The notes: generated by a model not told the origin, from the letters alone. Counted from the first letter of the stretch, positions 30,699 to 40,354 are shown. The stretch is DNA of 64,000 bases from Streptomyces violascens (GCF_014649955.1 NZ_BMUA01000027.1:1-64000); one strand, 5' to 3'. Made by a program: numbers and translations.

Positions 30699-32747
30699 AT
30701 GACGACTGCTGCACCCGCCGTTTCCATGACCGACCGCGCCGCTTACGAGACGGCAATCGACCAGGCCATCGCCGCGAGCGCGGCGTATTACGGGGATGGG
30801 GACACCACCCTCGACGACGCCGCGTACGACGCACTTGCCCGCGCGATTGCCGCCTACGAGCGCGAGCACCCCGAGCACACCCGGGCCGACTCCCCCACCG
30901 GCAAGGTCGGCGGCGGCGCGGCCCCCGTCGGCGACGTCGCGCACACCGTGCCGATGCTCTCTTTGGACAACGTCTTCGACGCCGAGGGCCTCCAGAAGTG
31001 GGGCGCGTCCCTGGACCGCCGGATCGACGGGCCGGTCACCGGCGGCTACGCGGTCGAGCCGAAGCTGGACGGGGCGGCCATCGCGGCCCGCTACCGTGAC
31101 GGCCGCCTGGTGCAGCTCGTCGGCCGCGGTGACGGCGTGCACGGCGAGGACCTCTCGCACGCCATCGGCACGATCGTGGGTCTCCCCGTCCAGCTGCCGG
31201 AGCCCGTGACCGTGGAGATCCGCGGCGAAGCGCTGCTCACGGCGGCCCAGTTCGTGAAGGCGAACGAGATCCGCGTCGCGCACAAGGCGAAGATGTTCTC
31301 TAACCCGCGCAACGGCACCGCAGGTACCCTGCGCGCAAAGGACCGCCCGTACGTCATCGAGACGACGTTCTTCGCCTACGGCGCGGTGGGCCTGGACGAC
31401 GTCGACTTCCTCGCCGGGGAGACGCACGAAGCCGTCATGGCGCAGGTCGCCGCCCTGGGTGTGCAGACCACCGGCAGCGCCGAGGTCGGTCTCAAGGTGT
31501 GCACCACACTCGCTGAGGTCCAGGCCCGCGTCGAGGAGATCCAGACGCTGCGGCCCGAGCTGCCGTACGGAATCGACGGCGTGGTCATCAAGACGAACGG
31601 CTTCGCCGAGCAGAAGGCCGCCGGGTTCGCCACCCGCCACCCGCACTGGGCGATCGCGTACAAGCTGGCGGCCGTCGAAGCGCAGACCCAGCTCCTTGCC
31701 GTGGAGTGGAACGTCGGGCGCACCGGCATCATCGCGCCGCGTGCCGTGCTCAAGCCGGTGGAGGTCGACGGCAGCGTCGTCACGTACGCGACCCTGCATA
31801 ACCCGGCGTTCATCCGGGACAGCGGCCTGAAGATCAATGACACCGTGAAGGTGTGGAAGGCCGGCGACATCATCCCCCGGATCGAGTCGCCCGTGACCGG
31901 GCTGCGCACCGGGGCCGAGACCGACATCGTCTTCCCCGAGTCCTGCCCTAAGTGTGACGGCGAGATCGACAAGTCGGGCGAGCGGTGGGAGTGCGCGGGC
32001 GGCGTGAACGGCTCCTGCGGCCTGCTGCCGTCCCTGAAATACGCCGTCGGCCGCGACCAGCTCGACATCGACGGCCTCGGCGTGACCTACCTGGAGACCC
32101 TCATCGAGACGGGCCGGGTCAACGATCTGGGCGACCTGTTCGGGCTCTCCCGCGCGCAGTTGGCCGAGGCGACTGGCAGCGAGAAGCGCGCCGACTCGCT
32201 GCTGGCCGAGTTCGACAAGGCCCGGCAGCAGCCCCTGAACCGGGTCTTCTGCGCGCTGGGCATCGTACGGACCGGTCGCACCCTGTCCCGCGAAATCGCC
32301 CGGCACTTCGGCACGATGGAGAAGATTCGCGCCGCCTCTCCCGAGGCGCTCGCCGAGGTCAACAAGCTGCCGGGGGCGAACGCGCCGAAGATCGCCGCAC
32401 ACATCGCCGCGATGGGCCCGGTCATCGACAAGCTCGTCGCGGCCGGGCTGAACATGGACGAGCCCACCACCGACAGCGGCAGCACTGCGAGCAGCAAGCC
32501 CCTCGCGGGCGAGGTGGTCGTGGTCACGGGCGGAATGCACGGGCCGCTGGCCGGACGCAACCGCAACCAGATGAACGAACTGATCGAGAACGCGGGCGGG
32601 ACGACCTCCGGCAGCATCTCGAAGAAGACGACGCTTCTGGTCGCGGGTGAGGGGGCCGGGTCCAAGCTTGCCAAGGCCGAGCAGCTCGGCACGAAGATTC
32701 TCAGTGAGCAGGAGTTCGCCGACCTGGTCGCCGATCACCTCTCCTGA
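30699..32747 (+). CDS. ligA: NAD-dependent DNA ligase LigA (accessory copy)
   Basis: 682 aa from ATG 30699. Joins nicked DNA using NAD+ through an adenylated lysine. Domain order is complete: N-terminal Ia domain, adenylation domain with KLDGAA (catalytic Lys near residue 122), OB fold, four-Cys zinc finger (CPKC near 416, then WECAGG and SCG), HhH region, and C-terminal BRCT from about residue 605 (VVVVTGGMHGPLAGRNRNQM ... ILSEQEFADLV). Slightly shorter than the usual 700-730 aa of chromosomal actinobacterial LigA, so probably a second, replicon-borne ligase supporting its own replication or repair. No operon partner is obvious. Confidence 0.93.
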   Translation: MTTAAPAVSMTDRAAYETAIDQAIAASAAYYGDGDTTLDDAAYDALARAIAAYEREHPEHTRADSPTGKVGGGAAPVGDVAHTVPMLSLDNVFDAEGLQKWGASLDRRIDGPVTGGYAVEPKLDGAAIAARYRDGRLVQLVGRGDGVHGEDLSHAIGTIVGLPVQLPEPVTVEIRGEALLTAAQFVKANEIRVAHKAKMFSNPRNGTAGTLRAKDRPYVIETTFFAYGAVGLDDVDFLAGETHEAVMAQVAALGVQTTGSAEVGLKVCTTLAEVQARVEEIQTLRPELPYGIDGVVIKTNGFAEQKAAGFATRHPHWAIAYKLAAVEAQTQLLAVEWNVGRTGIIAPRAVLKPVEVDGSVVTYATLHNPAFIRDSGLKINDTVKVWKAGDIIPRIESPVTGLRTGAETDIVFPESCPKCDGEIDKSGERWECAGGVNGSCGLLPSLKYAVGRDQLDIDGLGVTYLETLIETGRVNDLGDLFGLSRAQLAEATGSEKRADSLLAEFDKARQQPLNRVFCALGIVRTGRTLSREIARHFGTMEKIRAASPEALAEVNKLPGANAPKIAAHIAAMGPVIDKLVAAGLNMDEPTTDSGSTASSKPLAGEVVVVTGGMHGPLAGRNRNQMNELIENAGGTTSGSISKKTTLLVAGEGAGSKLAKAEQLGTKILSEQEFADLVADHLS

Positions 32748-32934
32748 CCCTCGCTGCCCTGCTGGAGGCGGAGCGGCCCTCACCGGCCGCCCCGCCTCCT
32801 TCGCGTTCCGCATCCCTTCCCCCTTTACACCTCCCACGCGCCGTGACTGACCTCTGTCCACAGGCCCTTCTCCGCAAGATCGCCGAACCGCCCGACCAGG
32901 GTGGTCACGCGACAAACGGCAGTGGGGAGCGGGC

Positions 32935-34284
32935 GTGTGCAGGTCCATAGCAAAGGGAGGCCGGCGGTGTACGTCGTCGCAGCCAGCCATGCGCTCGGCA
33001 CGGCGGGCCGCCTCCGCCCAGCTGGGCAAGACGGTCACCGATGCCGGCGATCCGGACGCGCAGGCCGCGTACGCGAACGCGCAAGCCTGGGCGGCTCACA
33101 CCAAGGACGCCCTGGAGAACGGTGACGACGACCGGGCGCGGATGTACGCGGACAACGCGAAGAAGTGCGCGGCCGCGGCCCGCGCGTACGCCCGCGGCAA
33201 GCAGCCCAAGGAGCCCTACCCGGACGCCGCGGATCCGGCCGCGCTGAGCGCGGCGCCGCCTCCGCGGCCGCCCGAGCAGACCCGTGCGGCCCGCGCGCTG
33301 GCCGGGGCGGCCGGCATCGGCGGACGGGCGCGGGTGCTGCCGCCGCGGGCCGACGGCGGGCAGACGACTGCGTGGAACGACCAGGGTTTCGGCGGTGCGG
33401 CGACGGTCTACCCGGGCGAAGGCGATGAACCCCCGCATGCGCGGGTGGTGTTCAGCCAGCTCGACCGGGACCGCTACGAGGCGCTGGCCGACTCGCCGTG
33501 GCCCTACCGGGTCGAGGACGGGCAGGTCATCTACGACCGGGTCCCCGTCGATCACGCCGAGCAGATCATCCACGCGGCCGCCTCCCGTCGTGCGGCCAAA
33601 CCATGGGAGCGGCACGGCCTGAGCGATGCAGGCCACCGGGATCGCCTCGACGAGGTGACGGCCGATCGCCTGGTCCCGGAGTCCGAGCAGTGGGCGTCCG
33701 AACTCGACTACAACCAGCGCCAGTGGGTCACGACGTACACCGGCGAGGCGTACAGCGAGATCAACCAGCACCTGTACAGGGGCCGGGACCTCGACCAGCC
33801 GGCCGACGGCATGTATACGTCGATGCGGGTCGTGACGGGCCACATCGACTCCGCGATCACGGCCGCGGGACAGTCCCAGGAGCCTCATCGGTGCTTCCGC
33901 GGTTACACCCCGCCCGTCGAAGTCCGCCAGGAGAACCGGGTCGCTTCCTGGGCCCGGGAAACCTTCGTCGTCGGCAGCCGCTACCGGGACGACTCGTACA
34001 TGTCGGTCTCCCATTGTCCCCAGGTGGCCGCCAGGTTCACCGAGCGTTCCTGGTCGTCCGGTGGGGAGTGGGGCACCGCCGACCACGGCGTGGTCTTCGA
34101 GACGGTCTCCCGTCGCGGCGCCGCGGTCGCGCATATCTCGGAGTTCGACAACGACGAGCGGGAGCGGCTGATGCCGCGGGGCTCAGAGTTCGTGGTGGTC
34201 GGCGTCCACGAGAACGTGCGCGTGGCCGGCACGCCGTGCGTGGTCGTTCAGTTGGCCGACGTGAACGAATCCAAGCGGTACTGA
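32935..34284 (+). CDS. putative ADP-ribosyltransferase, copy 1
   Basis: 449 aa from GTG 32935 (VCRSIAKGGRRC), GGGGAG 6 nt upstream. N-terminal MCRS-KGGRRC motif, then a helical spacer, then a C-terminal ART fold of the C3/exoenzyme type (ADPrib_exo_Tox): Arg in HRCFRGYT (about 322), Ser motif in YMSVSHC (about 357), and the E-x-E pair in DERERLMPRG (about 408-410). These are the R-S-E residues that bind NAD and transfer ADP-ribose. No signal peptide seen. Paralogue of 34480-35874, in tandem, with a matching upstream TCTGTCCACAGG. Confidence 0.8.
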   Translation: MCRSIAKGGRRCTSSQPAMRSARRAASAQLGKTVTDAGDPDAQAAYANAQAWAAHTKDALENGDDDRARMYADNAKKCAAAARAYARGKQPKEPYPDAADPAALSAAPPPRPPEQTRAARALAGAAGIGGRARVLPPRADGGQTTAWNDQGFGGAATVYPGEGDEPPHARVVFSQLDRDRYEALADSPWPYRVEDGQVIYDRVPVDHAEQIIHAAASRRAAKPWERHGLSDAGHRDRLDEVTADRLVPESEQWASELDYNQRQWVTTYTGEAYSEINQHLYRGRDLDQPADGMYTSMRVVTGHIDSAITAAGQSQEPHRCFRGYTPPVEVRQENRVASWARETFVVGSRYRDDSYMSVSHCPQVAARFTERSWSSGGEWGTADHGVVFETVSRRGAAVAHISEFDNDERERLMPRGSEFVVVGVHENVRVAGTPCVVVQLADVNESKRY

Positions 34285-34479
34285 ACCGGCTGCCATGCGT
34301 GCGGATGCAGCGGAAGGCCGGCCCCACGTCGGCCTTCTCGGCCTTCCCGGCCTTCAGCTTGTGCGCGCTGCTCTGACACCGCTCCTGGGTCTCTGTCCAC
34401 AGGCCACTCCTTCCAAGATCGCGTTGCTGCCTGTCCGGGGCAGCCCCGCGGGTCGCGGGCGAGGAAGGGAGGGCTTTCG

Positions 34480-35874
34480 GTGTGCAGGTCGCTATCCAAG
34501 GGCGGGCGCAGGTGCGGCTCGTCTCACCCGGCTGTCCGGGCCGCGCGCCGCGCTGCCTCGACCGCGCTGCGCAAGGACGTCGCGGTGGCCGGCGCCGGGC
34601 ACCCCGCGTTGGGCGCGTACGCCACGGCCCAGATGTGGGAGGCCAAGACCCGTCAGGCCGTCGAGAGCGGTGAGGACGAGCAGGCCAAGCTGTACGCGGG
34701 CAACGCGAAACTGTCCGCGGCCGCGACGCGCACCCTGCTCAAGGACCGCAAGCAGACGCCGCGTTACCCCAACGCCGCCGACCCGCGCGTCGCTTGGGCG
34801 ATGCCCGCCCCGGCGCCGGAGGATGACGGGTGGGGCGCGGCGCAGTTGCCGGAGTACCCCGAGCATGTCCGGGCCGCCGACGCGTTCGCGCGGGCCAGCG
34901 GGGCGGGCGGGGCCGCCACGTTCGTGCCGCGCGCCGACGGCGGTCAGACGGTGGCCTGGCGCGGGGACGACTTCGCCGGGTCCGCGACGGTGTATCCGGC
35001 CAACGGGGATGAACCGCCGCACGCCCGGGTCGTGTTCAACCGGCTCGACCAGGGCCGCTACCAGGCGCTGGCAGACTCGCCCTGGCCGTATCGGATCGAG
35101 AACGGGCAGGTCATCTACGACCGTGTTCCTGCCGATCACGCCGAGCAGATCATCGGCGCGGCGCGCGCCCGGCAGGCGGCCCGCCCCTGGGAGCGGCACG
35201 GCCTGGGCCGCGATCCTCAGCGCGATCAGCTGCACGAGCATCGGGCCGGTGCGCTGGTGCCGGAGTCGTCGGCGTGGGCGTCGCGTCTGAACTCCGAGCA
35301 GCATCACTGGGTCAGCACGTACACCGGCTCGAAGTACCGGCAGATCAACGCCCACCTCTATAACGGGCATGACCTGGACCAGCCGGCGGAGACGATGGAC
35401 GTGCCGATGCGGGTGGTCACCGACAGCATCAACTCGGCGATCCGCTCGGCCGGTACGGCCGAGGTGCCGCACCGCACCTTCCGCGGGTTCACTCCCCCGC
35501 TGGAGGTCCGCAAGGGGAACCGGGTCGCGCAGTGGGCGCGGGAGACCTTCCCGGCCGGCAGCCGCTACAACAGCCCCTCGTTCCTCTCCTCCTCGCACTG
35601 CCCGGAGGTGGCGGGCGGTGAGTACTTCGCGCGGACCGACTGGGAGGACAACGGCCAGTACGGCGAGGCTGACCACGCCGTGGTGTTCGAGATGGTCTCG
35701 CGCCGCGGGGCCGCGGTCGCGCACGTGTCGCAGTACGGGAATCTGGAGCGGGAGCGGCTGCACGAGAGCGGCTCGAACTGGGTGTCCGTGGGGGTCCAGG
35801 AGAACGTGACGATCAAGGGGCGCGCGTGCGTGGTGGTGCAGCTCGTCGACATGAACGAGGTCCACCGCCACTAG
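34480..35874 (+). CDS. putative ADP-ribosyltransferase, copy 2
   Basis: 464 aa from GTG 34480 (VCRSLSKGGRRC) after GAAGGGAGG. Collinear with copy 1 throughout: PRADGGQT(V/T)AW, FNRLDQGRYQALADSPWPYR versus FSQLDRDRYEALADSPWPYR, and the ART core HRTFRGFT, FLSSSHC, LERERLHESG (Arg about 336, Ser about 368, E-x-E about 423). Sequence between the core motifs has diverged, so substrates may differ. The first 40 residues (MCRS...KGGRRC..S.P) are kept in both, a probable metal-binding or targeting tag. Confidence 0.8.
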   Translation: MCRSLSKGGRRCGSSHPAVRAARRAASTALRKDVAVAGAGHPALGAYATAQMWEAKTRQAVESGEDEQAKLYAGNAKLSAAATRTLLKDRKQTPRYPNAADPRVAWAMPAPAPEDDGWGAAQLPEYPEHVRAADAFARASGAGGAATFVPRADGGQTVAWRGDDFAGSATVYPANGDEPPHARVVFNRLDQGRYQALADSPWPYRIENGQVIYDRVPADHAEQIIGAARARQAARPWERHGLGRDPQRDQLHEHRAGALVPESSAWASRLNSEQHHWVSTYTGSKYRQINAHLYNGHDLDQPAETMDVPMRVVTDSINSAIRSAGTAEVPHRTFRGFTPPLEVRKGNRVAQWARETFPAGSRYNSPSFLSSSHCPEVAGGEYFARTDWEDNGQYGEADHAVVFEMVSRRGAAVAHVSQYGNLERERLHESGSNWVSVGVQENVTIKGRACVVVQLVDMNEVHRH

Positions 35875-35897
35875 CCATTCCTGTCTTTTCGTAATAC

Positions 35898-35926
35898 TTG
35901 ACATCGTTTAGTTTTATGAATAGACT
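35898..35926 (+). promoter_or_regulatory. promoter with TTGAC-GTTTAG motif
   Basis: TTGACA (35898-35903), 17-nt spacer, TAGACT (35921-35926). The -35 region is part of CTTGACATCGTTTAG, which recurs at 40355 and 40390. Drives 35978-36295. Confidence 0.55.
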
Positions 35927-35977
35927 TATGTGAAGGGTGAGGAACATCCAGACTCACCACCGGACATGGAGGACGAC

Positions 35978-36295
35978 ATGACAGACCAGCAGCAGCCCAC
36001 TCCCCACGACTCGCGGCTGGCGGACCAGCCCGCAATGCGGCCCGTCGGCCCGCTCCCCAAGGTCGGCCCCCGGCCCACCTTCGACCAGCTCATGGGCCAG
36101 GAGGACGGACGGGACTACCAGCCGCTCGCAGCCCAGCTGGACGACGCCGCGCGCACCGCGCTCGGCCTGCCGGCGGCGCCTCAGGAGGTCACCGTGGACA
36201 GCGAACTCGCCAGCCGCATCCGCGACTACTACTTCGACCGGCCCCAGCTCGTCGCCCAGTTGCCCGACGCGGTCCGCGACCTGATCAACCTCTGA
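35978..36295 (+). CDS. small hypothetical protein
   Basis: 105 aa from ATG 35978 (MTDQQQPTPHDSRLA), GGAGG upstream. N-terminal third is disordered-looking; then RPTFDQLMGQEDGRDYQPLA and SELASRIRDYYFDRPQLVAQ helices. No family recognised. Followed after 38 nt by the frameshifted frame at 36334. Confidence 0.55.
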   Translation: MTDQQQPTPHDSRLADQPAMRPVGPLPKVGPRPTFDQLMGQEDGRDYQPLAAQLDDAARTALGLPAAPQEVTVDSELASRIRDYYFDRPQLVAQLPDAVRDLINL

Positions 36296-36333
36296 TCCCA
36301 TCGGCACCCGCCGGCCCGAAGAATGGACCTCCC

Positions 36334-36571
36334 ATGAGCAGCACGGCCGCCGGGCTCGACCTCCGGCTCGGCATCCGCAACGCTCTCGTCGCAGCCGGCG
36401 TCCGCCAGGTGCCCGATGCCGAGATGGGTCGATGCCCGCGACGAGGTCCTCATCAAGGTCGCCCTGGCGCCAACCGACGCCCGGATCTCCGCCCGGGGCG
36501 GCGAACTCGACTTCATCGCCCTCGATCCATGGCGGCCGCCGGTGCATCCGGCCCGCAGGCCGTTACGATGA
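36334..36571 (+). pseudogene. frameshifted small gene
   Basis: Starts at ATG 36334 (MSSTAAGLDLRLGIRN). Coding quality moves to another frame near 36423: after PDAE the next block, WVDARDEVLIKVALAPTDAR to the stop at 36571, is read only with a +1 shift at GAG-A-TGG. Joined, it gives about 79 aa. A decayed gene, an error or +1 frameshifting are all possible. No family. Confidence 0.45.
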
Positions 36572-36727
36572 CGGGCGGGCAGACCTGCTGCCACCCGCCT
36601 CGCATCGCGGCCCGGACCCGCGCATGCGCTTGAGGGCGCTAAGGGGGAGATCCTCACAGTGAGCTGACCTTGCTGCGCCCATGCACGGCGTGCCGGTCCG
36701 GGAGCCACGCCGAGAATTAGGGACATC

Positions 36728-39238
36728 ATGGCGAAAGCCGACCGCAATGCCGTCGCCCGCGCCGCCGTCACCGGCGAGAACCACGCCCAGGCGGCCTCTT
36801 GGATCAAAGCCCACGGCCTCCTGCAGGGCCTGGTCCCCGACGCCGCCTCCACCGAGCAGCAACTCCTTGAAGCCTCCATCCTGTTCGCCCTCACCCGCAC
36901 GAGCGGCCCCTTCGGCCCGGTCACCGCGGCCGGAACCCTGTTCGGCATTGCCAAGGCAAGTCCAGGCCCCAGCGACGAGCTCAGGCTGTGGCCGGCGACC
37001 GGGTACGAGGCCGAGGTCCTGGCCCGCCTGCTGCCCAGCCGCACGGACGAGGCCAACTCGACCGTCACCGGCGTGGCCGGGCTGCGCTGGGTCCGCAACG
37101 GCAAGTACCTGACGCTGGCCCGGGGCGGCGCCGCGGCTCAGGTCCAGCTCGCCGCGCAGCCCCGCGACGTACGGGAGGCCACCCGCCTGTGCACGGAAGC
37201 GGGGCTGCTGCCGTTGTGGGATCAGGACGGCACCGTGTTCGAGGACACCCCCCGCCGTGTCATCGACGTCTCCCTCTTTGAGACGGCGCCCGCCTGGAGC
37301 CGCGCGCTGCGCCGTCCTCTGCTCGCTCAGAAGGCCGCGGCCGCGTGGTCGAGCCGGGAGCCCACGTTCGCCGAGCTGGCCGGTGATGAGTCCGCCCTGA
37401 TGCCGCGCCCGCACGGGCCGGCCTCCCGGCGCCCGCAGATCGTGCACGTCCGCTCGACGAAAGGCGGGACCGGCTGCAGCACCCTGAGCGTCCAGATCGC
37501 CTACGGGCTGACCCGCACCGGGCGCACCGTGGCCCTGGTGACCGACGAGGCGATGCTGCGGCACGTTGCGAAGGACGCGGCCGATGAAACGGCGGTGTGG
37601 CACGAGCCGTTCGCGCCCGCCTCCGGCGGGCGGCTGATGGCCGCCGCGCACGGCTACTTCGGAGAGAACCTGGATGCGCGCGCCGCGGAGGCGACCAGCC
37701 GCGGCGACGTGGTCGTCCTGGACGTGGGCAATCGCCCGCCGGCCGAACTCGCCGCGCTCCCGGCCGCCGACCTGACCGTGCTGACCGACCGCTACCGCGG
37801 CCGGGACTGGGTACGGGCCGACGTCGTCGACACACGGCCCGAGCAGGTTCGGGTGTTCGCCGCGCTGAACGAGGCCTTCGGGCAGTGGCGGGATCCCTCG
37901 GCGGAGCCGGCTGACGCCGACCGGCTGCGTTCTGCACTGGATCGCGAATTCTTCTTCTACGCCATGGTCCGGCTCGAAGCCCCCGACGAGGTAGACGTCT
38001 GGGACACGGACGATGCCGAGGACGTCGAGGAGTGGTGGGACTTCGGATCCCACTGGGGACCCGGACACCCCGACGACCTGTTGCCGCCGGAAGACGCAGC
38101 CCCGCTCGACTCGTGGCGGCGCCACTTCCTGGACTTCATCACCCCCGAGGGGCAGCGCCGGCACCCGGAGCACTGGGACGCGGTACGCGACTCCTGGATC
38201 ACGCACAACCGGATGCGGAACCTGCAGCGCCTCAGCGCGGACGGCGCCACCCTCGACGAACTGACCAAGCGGACTTCCGAGTTCCTCAGCCAGACGGCCG
38301 GGCAGGACCTGCAGCCGCGTGCGGCCAGTGCCGAGGAGCGTCAGACCTGGCGCACCGCGATGCTGACGCGGTGGCTCGACGCCCGCTTCGCCGCCCACCT
38401 GCGCCTCGATGCCGCGTACCTGCCCCGGCCCGCGGCACAGACCGTGATGGCGGTTCTCGACGCCCGCTTCCACACGCACGGACCGCACAACACCGAGGGG
38501 TTCGCGTCCCTGGCCGATGCGGTAACGGGCGACGAGTGGTGGGACGCGCCGGCGGCCGCCCGGTCCCTGGAGGGGACCGACTCGCTCCCGCCCGCCCGGG
38601 ACGCGGACCGGGCATCCTTCCTCACCGCGGTCGAGGCCGAGGGTGCCCGCCGGCACGGCGAGGTGTGGCCCGAGGTCCGAGACCACTGGGCGGAGCATCA
38701 CCGCCGCCTGGAGCAGAACGAGCAGGAGCCGTTCGCGCCCGACGAGGCCGAACTTACCGAGCTGCGCCGCCAGTTCATCGCCTCCCTCGCCCCCGTCACG
38801 GCCGCAGGAGTGGACTGGGACGCGATCACCGGGCAGTGGCTGGCAGGGGTGCGGAGCGACGCCGCGCGGGTCCACGACTTCGACGACATGATCGAGCGCC
38901 GGCAGCGGCCCGCCACCGGCGAGGAGACGGCCAAGTCCCTGCTGCGCGAAGTCCGAGCTCTGGGCCTGGACCCGCAGACGCCCGTGGCCGTGATCATCAA
39001 CATGTACCGGTCCGTGGGCGAGCCCGAAGCCGTCGCCGAGACAGCTGCCGCTCTGCGCGGCCACGGGGTCGTCGGGCTGTGCACGGTGGCCCAGCGCGAG
39101 GCCTTCGAGGAGCTCCTCTTCGCGCCGTCCACCTGGAACGACGAGCGGGTCAGGCCGGTCCAGGAGGAACTCGGCGCGGTGGTGAGCAGCGCCCTGAAGC
39201 ACAGCGCGACGGCCTCCTCGGACACACGCAGTAGCTGA
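36728..39238 (+). CDS. ParA/MinD-like ATPase with a very large insertion
   Basis: 836 aa from ATG 36728 (MAKADRNAVARAAVT). Residues 1-235 are helical. A deviant Walker A box KGGTGCST (Lys near 245) with preceding VHVRST and following VQIAYGLTRTGRTVALVTDE matches the ParA/SIMIBI class; DVVVLDVGN near 325 is the Walker B strand. The next ParA strand (VAVIINMYRS) comes only near 752, followed by the usual EPEAVAETAAALRGHGVVGL. The roughly 400 intervening residues are acidic and Trp/His-rich (WWDFGSHWGPGHPDDLLPPE and others). DNA partition or segregation is the likely role. No ParB partner is seen nearby. Confidence 0.75.
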   Translation: MAKADRNAVARAAVTGENHAQAASWIKAHGLLQGLVPDAASTEQQLLEASILFALTRTSGPFGPVTAAGTLFGIAKASPGPSDELRLWPATGYEAEVLARLLPSRTDEANSTVTGVAGLRWVRNGKYLTLARGGAAAQVQLAAQPRDVREATRLCTEAGLLPLWDQDGTVFEDTPRRVIDVSLFETAPAWSRALRRPLLAQKAAAAWSSREPTFAELAGDESALMPRPHGPASRRPQIVHVRSTKGGTGCSTLSVQIAYGLTRTGRTVALVTDEAMLRHVAKDAADETAVWHEPFAPASGGRLMAAAHGYFGENLDARAAEATSRGDVVVLDVGNRPPAELAALPAADLTVLTDRYRGRDWVRADVVDTRPEQVRVFAALNEAFGQWRDPSAEPADADRLRSALDREFFFYAMVRLEAPDEVDVWDTDDAEDVEEWWDFGSHWGPGHPDDLLPPEDAAPLDSWRRHFLDFITPEGQRRHPEHWDAVRDSWITHNRMRNLQRLSADGATLDELTKRTSEFLSQTAGQDLQPRAASAEERQTWRTAMLTRWLDARFAAHLRLDAAYLPRPAAQTVMAVLDARFHTHGPHNTEGFASLADAVTGDEWWDAPAAARSLEGTDSLPPARDADRASFLTAVEAEGARRHGEVWPEVRDHWAEHHRRLEQNEQEPFAPDEAELTELRRQFIASLAPVTAAGVDWDAITGQWLAGVRSDAARVHDFDDMIERRQRPATGEETAKSLLREVRALGLDPQTPVAVIINMYRSVGEPEAVAETAAALRGHGVVGLCTVAQREAFEELLFAPSTWNDERVRPVQEELGAVVSSALKHSATASSDTRSS

Positions 39239-39340
39239 GACTCGCCCGCGCGTTCCTCTGGGGGCGTTGACCGCGCGGGGCGGCGGGATGCGGCTCACCA
39301 GCCCGACGTCTGTTCCGGAGGTGCCGGGCACAGGGCTTCC

Positions 39341-39423
39341 AGCCCCCGCGACGGGGGCTCCTGGTGGTGGGTATCGGTCTGGCGATTCCGGCCACCGGCG
39401 CCCGCCCGAGGCGGGGCGGGCGC
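39341..39423 (+). terminator. terminator hairpins between convergent genes
   Basis: AGCCCCCG-CGA-CGGGGGCT at 39341-39359 (8 bp) and CGCCCGCCC/GGGCGGGCG near 39400-39423. No T-run, as is common in high-GC genomes. Confidence 0.5.
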
Positions 39424-39435
39424 GGGTGGTCACGT

Positions 39436-40038
39436 TCACGTGGTGCGGGGCGAATCGGTCAACGTGGTGTAGGAATCGGCGACTGCGATCAGGTTCTGCG
39501 TGGTCGGATTGCCCGCGCAGGCGTCCCAGACTGCGCGCACGGCCGCGTCACCGTGGTTTCGGTGGACTCGCGCAAGAACGCGGTGGTGACGCTCGCGCAG
39601 CACGCGCACGGCACCGGGAGGCAGGGCACGCAGCACGGGCAGGCGCCACAGGATCTGCCGCAGGTAGGTGGCCGAGAACGGTGCCGCCCAGAAGGTGAGG
39701 AGTTGATCGAGGCGGGTTTCCGGGGCGTGCTGACCAGGCTGGTTGGCGCCCGTGTGCGTGGCTTCCATGAGCATCAGGCTGCTCTCCAGGGCGGCCAGGG
39801 CCTCGGGCTGGGTGAGCAGGCGCCTCTTGAGGGGCCGCTGGCAGGTAGTGCACCCGGCTCGGATCGCGGCGACGAGGGCGCTCGCGCAGGACATGTCGGT
39901 GTCAGGGTCGGCGGCCGCGGGCGCCAGGTTGATGAGCGGGTGTCGGTGGAGTGTTCCGGCGGCGGCTGAAGTGTAGGCAGCGCCGGTGCGCTCGCGCAGG
40001 CGGCGGGCCTTGTTCTTGCGGGCGTGGTGCTTGGGCAT
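39436..40038 (-). CDS. hypothetical basic protein
   Basis: 200 aa from ATG 40038 (MPKHHARKNKARRLRE). The first 30 residues are very basic, as in proteins that bind nucleic acid; then SALVAAIRAGCTTCQRPLKR (CTTC pair), a helical core (LDQLLTFWAAPFSATYLRQI) and RERHHRVLARVHRNHGD. Convergent with the ParA-like gene. No family recognised. Confidence 0.6.
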   Translation of the reverse strand: MPKHHARKNKARRLRERTGAAYTSAAAGTLHRHPLINLAPAAADPDTDMSCASALVAAIRAGCTTCQRPLKRRLLTQPEALAALESSLMLMEATHTGANQPGQHAPETRLDQLLTFWAAPFSATYLRQILWRLPVLRALPPGAVRVLRERHHRVLARVHRNHGDAAVRAVWDACAGNPTTQNLIAVADSYTTLTDSPRTT

Positions 40039-40354
40039 GGTGGCTCTCGCATTTCTGACGCATCGGGCCCATGACTCCGGTGCGCGCGGCGAAGAGCGGC
40101 ATACGGACGAAGGCCAGCCGACGTGGCGGCGGGTGTGCGCGCAGTTGATGCGGCCAAGCCGGAACTACGTACAGTCCGGGCACCTTTGCGATGTTGCTGC
40201 TCCGCGGTCATGGGCCGCGGTGCTCGCGTGGGCCGATGCGCTCGGCCGTGCCGCACTCTACCGGTCCCCAGGCGGTACGTGCGGCGGCGACACGGCCACG
40301 TGGCGCCGTGCCGGGGCACCTTCACCCACCCCGCCAAGCTCTTTTTCCTTAATT

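Noticed and set aside
32845..34402. TCTGTCCACAGG elements as DnaA boxes
   Set aside because: Only two single copies, each upstream of a duplicated gene, not a cluster; explained by the duplication.
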